A stretch of 30,092 bases of DNA, from positions 1 to 30,092 of the forward strand of contig JAYRHW010000235.1 in NCBI GenBank assembly GCA_041907145.1, read 5' to 3'. Below, piece after piece: positions 17,191 through 24,050 of this stretch (position 1 is its first letter; each line of letters starts with the position of its first letter). Origin of the DNA: JAFLCA01 sp041907145 (lineage in GTDB: Bacteria > Bdellovibrionota_C > UBA2361 > JAFLCA01). The notes under the pieces were generated by a model. That model did no database searches and was not told the DNA's origin. It saw only the letters and a list, made by a program, of their open reading frames with translations. Both the position numbers and the translations under genes were made by a program.

Positions 17191-19482
17191 CTAGTCGGAG
17201 TCGCTAGCCACGAGAGTGAAAGGGTTAAGTCCCACGGTATTTTGAACGCACTGCGCTGCCTGCTCGCTCTTACTCAACAGAACAGGTGAATAAACCTGCG
17301 CGTTACTGTGGTCACAGGGCAGACCATTTTCAGGATCGCAAGAATGCGAGCGCAGGTTGCCAGGAAGAATGCAGGGAAGACAAGGGTACTGCGGTGTTGG
17401 AGTACAGGTTTGATCACAAGCTACGCCGTTGCGATTGCCCGGAGGGTACTCAATGTATACGCCCGCTCCGGCCGGATGCAGCGGTAGCAGTCCGCACATA
17501 AAGCCGCCAGTCTGAATGGAGAGTCTACCCAGAGCGCCGACCGGACGGCCAAATCTGACGTACTGCTTGCCAAAATTCTGGTACGCATTATCTTCCGTAT
17601 TTGCTCCGAGAGCTGGAGGGACGCTGCTCGAATAGTCATAGAAGCTGTAAGGGTTTCCCAGGCCTCCGAACCCATGGGCGCGTGCCTCTTCGTAACTGAG
17701 GAAGCACTTGGGATCGGTGGGCTCATCGCTCGAGTTGGGCGGATAAATACAGCCGCTCGCGTTGCTTCTAATATTGTAGAAATTTGGCCCCACCCCCTCC
17801 GAGTCAACCAAAGCGGTGAGAGAAATTTCCCAATCCGTGAGGCGCTCCAAGATTGAGGGCTTTCGCGGCGAGCCGGAATACAAGTCATCGGTAAGCAACT
17901 GCCCCTCGGCTTGCAGATACTTAGCATATGAATTAGCACAGTCCGGCTGCAACGGGTCGGTATTGGTAACCGAACAGGTCGAAACGCCGTCCGTTGCCAT
18001 GACTATGGCCTTTCGCGAGGTTGGTAGGCAGGTGCTGTGCAGCGCTTCGGCGGCTGTGTTTAACGCCAGGACAAGATTGGTCTCATCACCGCCGGGGATC
18101 GACGGCAAGGGAAACCACCCGCGATCGATGAAATTCGGATGAACCTCTCCCATTCCTGGAACGACTACTCCTTGCCAGTCGCGGAGGCCGCGGTTGTTGA
18201 CGTTCGTAAGCTGAATGAGAAAGCCAAGATCTTTGGTGAGTTCCTTCCCATCCTCGACTGGGTCGGGGTAGCGGTCGCGGATATCCCTGGTGAACGCCAT
18301 AACGACCGACAGATCGCCCGGAGACGAAGCTGAATTTACGAGACGCAGTCCGGCATTGAAGGCCAGAAAATTTCGCGTGAGCGGCTGCGGCCCGTTGTAC
18401 AGGCCATCCACGTACAGGGTGTCGACTTGCACACTCATCAGCGGCCCGCTGGGATTGCCCATCTTGGTCCCCATCAGCCGGTAATCATTTCGGTTATGTC
18501 GAAAACCGGCCGTTGTTGGCGCTCCGCCGCGGAGATCGCGCTCGTAGTTACACCAGAAGCGGGCCTCTGGGCTCGTAAATGAGCTGATGCTCGCGCAGTT
18601 AAGCCCCGCTACATTGTCGCCGCGCAAGAATCCATATCCAACATTAGCTGGCAAGGTATCTGGGTAATAAATTATGGGATCTCCAGGCGGATTTGGCGGG
18701 CTTGGATAGCAATGATCACAATCAAGGGGCATACAGCTAGCATTACAGCTCGGATGACCGCAGCCAGCTCCCGGAAATTGACCCGATGGGAGGGTAGGGT
18801 TGCACATGTTAAACACGCCATCAGCACCAGGGGCCGTCTCATATTGCGAAGATCCTGATACGTCCATCAAATACGCAACACAGCGCGGAGAGAGAGCCGC
18901 AGTCGCGACTGATGAGAGAAAGAAATTCTGTTGCCCGAGTAGCCCGGCCAGTCCTATGACCAGCGGGTTATCGCTTTGATTATTGACTGAGACTCGCGCG
19001 GCATTGACGTCGCGTATCAGCGTGCCATTGTAGTCTTCAAAGCAAGGATAAACTCCGCCACAGTGATTGTTGGGATTGAGCGGGTCGACGGGCTTGGCGA
19101 ACCACATACCAAAGTTGATATGACCGGCAGGGCCGTTGACCGAGCCGGAAGTCGGATTGCCGTGCACTAGTTCGCCGAGATCTCGAGAGGTCCCCGTCAT
19201 GCGATTGACGGTCATTAACTTGTTGGCTCGTGCCACCGCCGCGCCTGCCTTCGCATCATAAGAGGTATAGCTCGGATCGGCATTGAGATAGCCCTCCAGG
19301 GCAGCCAGCGCCGCCGCGTTAGCGGCATTCTGCAGCCTGGTCTTGTTGGTGCCGATGGCCCCCAAGCCGATTACCAGTACGACCAGGCCAATCAGCATGA
19401 ACAACATCACTGCGACCAAAACGATGTAGAGTCCAGATTCTTGCTTCATTGCGATTCGTTGCGAGTGACGAGCTACTCTCAT
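17191..19482 (-). CDS. TadG-like VWA-domain protein, gene C of triad 3 (diverged)
   Basis: A 763-aa protein on the - strand, paralogous to C1 and C2 but more distant. The N-terminus has QESGLYIVLVAVMLF, an anchor helix, and NKTRLQNAANAAALAALE. The VWA domain has VAYLMDVSGS (Asp207, Ser209, Ser211) and IVMATDG (Asp498), with the GPQPLTRNFLAFNAGLRLV helix in between. It carries two cysteine-rich inserts that C1 and C2 lack: six Cys at about residues 227-258 (18709-18804) and six Cys at about 687-725 (near 17308-17424). The C-terminal helix is recognisable, but the VGIDPY motif is changed to VGLNPF. ATG 19482 has GAGG 11 nt upstream; a TTG at 19491 and an ATG at 19449 are alternatives. It is the last gene of a tight - strand operon A3-B3-C3. 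Confidence 0.76.
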   Translation of the reverse strand: MRVARHSQRIAMKQESGLYIVLVAVMLFMLIGLVVLVIGLGAIGTNKTRLQNAANAAALAALEGYLNADPSYTSYDAKAGAAVARANKLMTVNRMTGTSRDLGELVHGNPTSGSVNGPAGHINFGMWFAKPVDPLNPNNHCGGVYPCFEDYNGTLIRDVNAARVSVNNQSDNPLVIGLAGLLGQQNFFLSSVATAALSPRCVAYLMDVSGSSQYETAPGADGVFNMCNPTLPSGQFPGAGCGHPSCNASCMPLDCDHCYPSPPNPPGDPIIYYPDTLPANVGYGFLRGDNVAGLNCASISSFTSPEARFWCNYERDLRGGAPTTAGFRHNRNDYRLMGTKMGNPSGPLMSVQVDTLYVDGLYNGPQPLTRNFLAFNAGLRLVNSASSPGDLSVVMAFTRDIRDRYPDPVEDGKELTKDLGFLIQLTNVNNRGLRDWQGVVVPGMGEVHPNFIDRGWFPLPSIPGGDETNLVLALNTAAEALHSTCLPTSRKAIVMATDGVSTCSVTNTDPLQPDCANSYAKYLQAEGQLLTDDLYSGSPRKPSILERLTDWEISLTALVDSEGVGPNFYNIRSNASGCIYPPNSSDEPTDPKCFLSYEEARAHGFGGLGNPYSFYDYSSSVPPALGANTEDNAYQNFGKQYVRFGRPVGALGRLSIQTGGFMCGLLPLHPAGAGVYIEYPPGNRNGVACDQTCTPTPQYPCLPCILPGNLRSHSCDPENGLPCDHSNAQVYSPVLLSKSEQAAQCVQNTVGLNPFTLVASDSD

Positions 19483-19524
19483 TTTACGCAAAACCTCGGT
19501 GCTATTCCAACGCCGTCCCGCACG

Positions 19525-21012
19525 CTAGTTCTCCCCGCAATCACACAGCGCGAAGGGATTACCATGTCCCGCACAGCACTCGTATCGACAAGACGGATTA
19601 CAGTCTTGGCACGTTAGGCAATTGAAAGTCGGGGTCACGGTTGGAGTAGCAGTCCTAGTCGGGGTTGCTGTAACTGTCGGCGTGGCCGTCGTGGTTGGAG
19701 TCAGAGTTATTGTCGGCGTGGGTGTGATGGTGGCCGTAGCTGTTGGCGTCCTAGTGGGCGTCGGGGTGCGAGTGGCGGTGGCAGTCGGGGACGCGGTGTA
19801 AGTCCAAGTAATCGTCGGGGTTACTGTCATTGTCGGAGTAATCGTCATCGTCGGAGTTATCGTTGCTGTGGGGCTGATGGTATAAGTCGGCGTAACGCTC
19901 GGAGTAGCAGTAACGGTCGGGGTACCGGTAGCAGTCGGCGTCGGTGTCGGTGTGGGTGTAGGTGTTGGTGTCGGCGTAGGCGTCGGGGTGCGGGTATTTG
20001 TTGGAGTTACCGTAGCTGTCGGTGTAACCGTTGCCGTGGGCGATACTGTTGCCGTCGGAGTAATCGTGGAAGTCGCCGTAGCTGTTGGCGTCTGAGTTAT
20101 CGTAGGAGTTACGGTAGATGTCGGTGTCACGGTCGCCGTGGCCGTCTCGGTTGGTGTACCGGTAGCCGTAGCGGTAGCTGTCACCGTATCGGTTGGCCGT
20201 TGGGTAGCTGTTCCCGTTGCAGTGACAGTTGGCGTCGGCGAAATGGTCGGGGTTGCCGAAGGTGTCAATGGAGCGCCGACACCAAAGATTCGGGTGCGCC
20301 GAAATCCTACCTGAGTCGCCGCGATGCGCATTTCCGGGAACAAGGGAGTCACGAGCTTGAAGCGAACTTCAATGCGCACGACCAGGGGATTCGCTTCCAA
20401 AATTTGTCCCCAATTTTCACCCACAGCAGGCCAGTACTCGCCGGCACTTGGCTGCCGGGTTGGGTGCTCGAATTCCGATCCGTCTATTACCCGCTTGACC
20501 TTCTCGCCGGGACGAAGAAAGGCAGCTTCCTGCTGATTGCTGTCGGGCGGACCGTAATCGACGTAGACCATGCCCGAGTGCCAATTACTCGATGGACCTA
20601 CGTACGCACTTGTCCAGTAATGGTCCCAGCGAATCAGCTCAGCAGCGCCGCCTGATCCCGCAGGCGAGGCCACCAACCTGGCAACTTTGACTGCACGTGC
20701 CAATACGCCATTCGGACCGAAGATGCGGCTATGGTATTCGGTACAAATAGACGGAGTAGCAGCACAACTTGTTTCATCAATTTTGGCCTCGGCCTCGATC
20801 TTCGAAGCATGGTCAACTGCCGAGTGAGCCGCCCAGTTTATTACCACCCAGATAAAAAAGTAGCGCGCGACGTCGATCGTGAAGAGAACGATAAGGAGAA
20901 AAATTGGGAGAGTTACAGCAGCTTCAAGAAAGGATGCTCCCGTTTGACGGCTTCGTTCCCTTCGGGAACGAAGGGTGGATCGGAACGATCGTTTGCCGTG
21001 CGCGTGATTCAT
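19525..21012 (-). CDS. TadE/TadF-like pseudopilin with Thr-Pro stalk and Cys-rich tip, gene B of triad 3
   Basis: A 495-aa paralogue of B1 and B2. The leader is long and very basic, then comes TG|ASFLEAAVTLPIFLLIVLF (Gly25, Glu30 at +5). The globular domain keeps EAAFLRPGEKV and GENWGQILEANPLVVRIEVRF. The stalk (about 250-462) is Thr-Pro with many Ala, Val and Ile. The tip (465-495) has eight cysteines in a different order from the ten in B1 and B2, but shares the CC pair and the final GEN with B2. The ATG at 21012 is clear. It starts 33 bp after A3 and ends 42 bp before C3, so the three genes form one operon. Confidence 0.75.
   Translation of the reverse strand: MNHAHGKRSFRSTLRSRRERSRQTGASFLEAAVTLPIFLLIVLFTIDVARYFFIWVVINWAAHSAVDHASKIEAEAKIDETSCAATPSICTEYHSRIFGPNGVLARAVKVARLVASPAGSGGAAELIRWDHYWTSAYVGPSSNWHSGMVYVDYGPPDSNQQEAAFLRPGEKVKRVIDGSEFEHPTRQPSAGEYWPAVGENWGQILEANPLVVRIEVRFKLVTPLFPEMRIAATQVGFRRTRIFGVGAPLTPSATPTISPTPTVTATGTATQRPTDTVTATATATGTPTETATATVTPTSTVTPTITQTPTATATSTITPTATVSPTATVTPTATVTPTNTRTPTPTPTPTPTPTPTPTPTATGTPTVTATPSVTPTYTISPTATITPTMTITPTMTVTPTITWTYTASPTATATRTPTPTRTPTATATITPTPTITLTPTTTATPTVTATPTRTATPTVTPTFNCLTCQDCNPSCRYECCAGHGNPFALCDCGEN
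19627..20265 (-). repeat. Thr-Pro stalk coding repeat of B3
   Basis: About 213 codons of Thr-Pro repeats, inverted relative to the B1 and B2 repeats. The most regular part, near 19935-19990, encodes nine successive Thr-Pro dipeptides. Confidence 0.88.
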
Positions 21013-21045
21013 TTTCTCTAATAAATTGAGCAGGGTCTTTGTGGG

Positions 21046-21609
21046 CTAGGAGCAAATCTGCGCGCAATCATCTGGGTTAGAGCAGCATACTCCACCGGGT
21101 CCCATGAGCACATCCCCATTACAGTCGTAGAGGCAGCTGGCATTTTGAAAGCGAGTTAAATCACCGGAATTTCCCTGCCCCAGCACTAGTATCGGAAGAA
21201 CGGTATCAACCTGGAAATTTGTTACCCAGCGGGTAAACAGCAGGGGCAGCTCTGCATTGAGCCGAACAAGAACGGTGTTATTTAGCAAGGGTTCGCTGGG
21301 AAACTGATTGTACAGCGGACTTCCGATCGACGGCGCAGCTACTAGTTTGTAATAGGGGAGCTGGCCGAGAAGTGTATTTCGTGCGGCTGCGGCACTCTCG
21401 CCCATCGCGCCCTCGGGATTTCCTGCACCCGAGAGAGCAACTTCGTAGGAGCTATTCGAAACCCAGGTAAGCTGGGCGTAAGCACGGCCAAGCCCAAGAA
21501 TTCCGCCGAAGATGAGTAGCAAAAGCGGTAGAACTAACAAGCACTCTACAATCACTCCTCCATGGGAGGATGACGCGCTCCTTGCTGCTGTATGAGGTGC
21601 GTTGAACAT
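21046..21609 (-). CDS. TadE-like pseudopilin, gene A of triad 3 (Cys-rich end)
   Basis: A 187-aa protein with HGGVIVECLLVLPLLLLIFGG, giving a prepilin-type site after Gly17 with Glu22 at +5 and one hydrophobic helix. The following QLTWVSNSSYEVALSGAG segment aligns with the QLSWLSQATYIGAVSG of A1, showing common descent, but the rest has diverged. The last 30 residues carry six cysteines including a CC pair, a pattern found on the B proteins but not on A1 or A2. The start is well supported by AGGAAG at 21620-21615 on the - strand, 5 nt before the ATG. It is the first gene of the triad 3 operon and faces the sugar-transfer module across a 259-bp divergent spacer. Confidence 0.75.
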   Translation of the reverse strand: MFNAPHTAARSASSSHGGVIVECLLVLPLLLLIFGGILGLGRAYAQLTWVSNSSYEVALSGAGNPEGAMGESAAAARNTLLGQLPYYKLVAAPSIGSPLYNQFPSEPLLNNTVLVRLNAELPLLFTRWVTNFQVDTVLPILVLGQGNSGDLTRFQNASCLYDCNGDVLMGPGGVCCSNPDDCAQICS

Positions 21610-21868
21610 CGTTACTTCCTCGCTCTCGACCCCTTACAAGAGCTGTCCTTAGTTTTTATACCCTTTTCCACATATCTGAATTGGCAGCTTATTTGCTTCT
21701 CATATTTGCGCTTTTATAAATACCAATTGTTTCAGCTAGTTGCGCATTTACACCCAAACCCAACTTTGAGGCAATAAATGGGACAGTCCCGATTATAGTT
21801 CTAAAATAACACCTTGAAATGATTGAATATTGAGGCTAGCCTGAGGCCTAACTTTCCTGGAGGAGTTG
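21610..21868. other. divergent intergenic region between triad 3 and the sugar-transfer module
   Basis: 259 bp, more AT-rich than its surroundings, that must hold promoters for both directions. On the - strand TATAAA (21660-21655) could be a -10 box for A3, without a clear -35. On the + strand TTGAAA (21814-21819) could be a -35, with only a poor -10 at 21837. A perfect odd palindrome, GGGACAGTCCC, lies at 21780-21790. No ORF is convincing. Confidence 0.5.
21780..21790. promoter_or_regulatory. GGGACAGTCCC palindrome, possible operator
   Basis: An 11-bp perfect inverted repeat around a single A, placed between two divergent transcription units and 79 bp before the glycosyltransferase start. 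It could be a repressor site or a short remnant of a dispersed repeat. Confidence 0.3.
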
Positions 21869-22642
21869 ATGTCTAGCGCCCCTGAGCTCTGCATAGTTAT
21901 GCCGGCCTACAATGAGGAAGGCTGCATCCAGCCGGTAGTGCGGGGCTGGCTGGGCGTACTGAGGAAACTAGGCGTTTCTAACCCTAGACTCGTGGTCGTA
22001 AACGATGGTTCGAAGGACAACACAGGAGCGCTGCTAGACGAAGTTGCCAAATCTGACGGCAACTTAACTGTTGTGCACCAGCCCAATGGCGGTCATGGCC
22101 GAGCACTAAGACACGCCTACGAGAAGGCCGTCGAGCTCCATTCGGCTTGGGTGTTCCATGTCGATAGCGACGATCAATTTGATCCTGCCGATCTTGAGAA
22201 GCTTTGGCAGCTCAGGTCAAAATCCAATTTCATCTCCGGGTTCCGTCAAAGTCGGCATGATGCCCTACATCGGCTGGTGATCACGCGTATCATGCGCACT
22301 ATGAATCTGTTTTTGTTCGGCGCTTGGCTGAAGGATGCGAACGTTCCGTTTCGTTTGATTGAGGGGCAATACCTAAAGCTTCTACTAGAGGCTGTTCCGG
22401 CCACGGTATTTGCTCCTAATATATTCCTGTCGGTATTGGCAGCTCGGGATGGGCAGGACCTTATGTTTATCCCGGTTGGCCACCGAGAACGTGAAACCGG
22501 CAAGGTTTCCATCGTGCGCTGGAGGCTTATCAGGGCTTGCCTGCGCTGTGTTCGAGAGCTGGCTGAATTTAGGCTGAAGCTTGGAGAGACGCTGCGAAAT
22601 CTAAAAGAGCAACGACGGGCATTGAAACTCAGCGGTCGCTAG
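21869..22642 (+). CDS. family-2 glycosyltransferase, DPM1-like polyprenyl-phosphate sugar synthase
   Basis: A 257-aa GT-A glycosyltransferase. Motifs: IVMPAYNEE (9-17), VVVNDGSKDNT (42-52), QPNGGHGRALRHAYEKA (71-87), the metal-binding HVDSDDQF (Asp99, Asp101, Asp102) and GHRERETGKVS near the C-terminus, the arrangement seen in dolichyl/polyprenyl-phosphate mannose or glucose synthases. There is no C-terminal membrane domain, as in DPM1-type soluble enzymes. The expected reaction is transfer of a hexose from a nucleotide sugar to polyprenyl phosphate on the inner face of the membrane. ATG 21869 has GGAGG at 21859-21863; a TTG at 21866 is in frame but less likely. The next gene starts 38 bp downstream, and the product would suit the GT-C protein two genes on. 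The donor sugar cannot be told. Confidence 0.82.
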   Translation: MSSAPELCIVMPAYNEEGCIQPVVRGWLGVLRKLGVSNPRLVVVNDGSKDNTGALLDEVAKSDGNLTVVHQPNGGHGRALRHAYEKAVELHSAWVFHVDSDDQFDPADLEKLWQLRSKSNFISGFRQSRHDALHRLVITRIMRTMNLFLFGAWLKDANVPFRLIEGQYLKLLLEAVPATVFAPNIFLSVLAARDGQDLMFIPVGHRERETGKVSIVRWRLIRACLRCVRELAEFRLKLGETLRNLKEQRRALKLSGR

Positions 22643-22680
22643 ATTGCCGACAGTGGAAACATGACTCGCGACTGCACATT

Positions 22681-24042
22681 ATGAAAGTACAGTATCTGAT
22701 CATAGGGGCGGGCCCTACGGGCTTAGGCGCCGCATACCGGCTCAAAGACCTCGGAATTTCCAATTATCTATTGCTTGAACGCAGCCCTTGGGTGGGAGGG
22801 CTCGCTGCCTCGTTCACGGATCCTCAGGGTTTTGTCTGGGATATTGGCGGGCACGTGCAGTTTTCGCACTATAAGTATTTTGACGCCGTTATGGACGAGG
22901 CTCTCGGCAAAGATGGTTGGCTGGAGCATGAACGCGAATCCTGGGTTTGGATGAAGGATCGCTTCGTGCCGTACCCCTTTCAAAATAATATCCGATATCT
23001 GCCTGCGGAGTCGGTGCTGCGTTGTCTCAAGGGCATCATCGAAATCACCAAAAATCCCTTGACCGGCAAGCCGGCTAACTTTGCGCAATGGATTCACGGC
23101 ATATTCGGGCCTGGGATCGCCGCAGAGTTTATGAATCCTTACAACTTCAAAGTATGGGCCTATCCCTTGGAGGAAATGTCCTACCAGTGGATCGGCGAGC
23201 GAGTGTCGGTCGTAGATCTGAATCGCGTCTTGGAAAATGTAATCCTGCAGCGCGACGACTTATCCTGGGGCCCCAACAACAAATTCCGTTTTCCAAAGCG
23301 TGGCGGCACTGGGGCAATTTGGGAATCTGTCGGCAAAAATGTCGGATTGGATAGGATTCGATTGAAAACTGCGGTGGTTCAAATCAACGCCAAGGCCAAA
23401 ACGGTTCAGCTCGAAGACGGCTCGACCATAGGCTACGAGCACCTTCTTACCACGGTGCCGCTGGATTTGGGTGCTGCCTTAGTCTCCGATCTTTCTTCAG
23501 ACCTCAAAGACCGCGCAAAGAATCTTCGGCATTCGTCGACAAATATCGTCGGCGTGGGCCTTCGTGGCCAGCCTAAGCAGGAGCTTGCAACTAAGTGCTG
23601 GATGTACTTTCCTGAGCAGGACTGTCCTTTCTATCGAGTGACCCTGTTTTCGAAATACAGTCCGCTCAATGTTCCGGATATCAAGACCCAGTTCTCGCTC
23701 ATGACCGAGACCAGCGAATCTCCAGCCAAGCCGGTTAGCCACAAGACGCTTGTAGAGGAGACGATAGCGGGCTTGCGTTCGACTAAGCTCATTGGGGCCA
23801 AGGATGAAGTTGTTTCTACGTGGACTTTCCATGCCCCTTACGGCTATCCGACGCCGTCAATCGAGAGGGACGCAATTCTCAAGGAAGTGGTGCCCGTGCT
23901 TGATCGTATGGGTGTGTATTCCCGCGGACGCTTCGGCGGATGGAAATATGAAGTAGCCAATCAGGATCATTCGTTCATGCAAGGAGTGGAATGGGTGAAC
24001 TTTAAAGAAAAGGGCGAAAAGGAGAGCACCTTTACGGTGTAG
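22681..24042 (+). CDS. glf: UDP-galactopyranose mutase, eukaryotic-type
   Basis: A 453-aa flavoenzyme that interconverts UDP-galactopyranose and UDP-galactofuranose. The N-terminal FAD-binding fold has IIGAGPTGLGAAYRL (GxGxxG). The rest matches the fungal/protozoan UGM pattern as I know it: DIGGHVQFSHYKYFD with His58; WVWMKDRFVPYPFQNN; NPYNFKVWAYPL; WIGERV with Arg174; CWMYFPEQDCPFYR with Trp307 and Arg319, then Tyr326; GYPTPSIERD with Tyr389; YEVANQDHSF with Tyr423. These fit the Aspergillus enzyme's His63, Arg182, Trp315, Arg327, Tyr334, Tyr419 and Tyr453. Classical bacterial Glf is shorter (about 370-390 aa) and lacks several of these stretches. The ATG has only a weak ribosome site. It stops 8 bp before the next gene. 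Galactofuranose supply for a surface glycan or glycoprotein is inferred. Confidence 0.85.
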   Translation: MKVQYLIIGAGPTGLGAAYRLKDLGISNYLLLERSPWVGGLAASFTDPQGFVWDIGGHVQFSHYKYFDAVMDEALGKDGWLEHERESWVWMKDRFVPYPFQNNIRYLPAESVLRCLKGIIEITKNPLTGKPANFAQWIHGIFGPGIAAEFMNPYNFKVWAYPLEEMSYQWIGERVSVVDLNRVLENVILQRDDLSWGPNNKFRFPKRGGTGAIWESVGKNVGLDRIRLKTAVVQINAKAKTVQLEDGSTIGYEHLLTTVPLDLGAALVSDLSSDLKDRAKNLRHSSTNIVGVGLRGQPKQELATKCWMYFPEQDCPFYRVTLFSKYSPLNVPDIKTQFSLMTETSESPAKPVSHKTLVEETIAGLRSTKLIGAKDEVVSTWTFHAPYGYPTPSIERDAILKEVVPVLDRMGVYSRGRFGGWKYEVANQDHSFMQGVEWVNFKEKGEKESTFTV

Positions 24043-24050
24043 TCAGTGTG

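Noticed and set aside
20200..20655. 151-codon + strand ORF antisense to B3
   Set aside because: It is antisense to the conserved globular domain of B3, whose frame matches B1 and B2.
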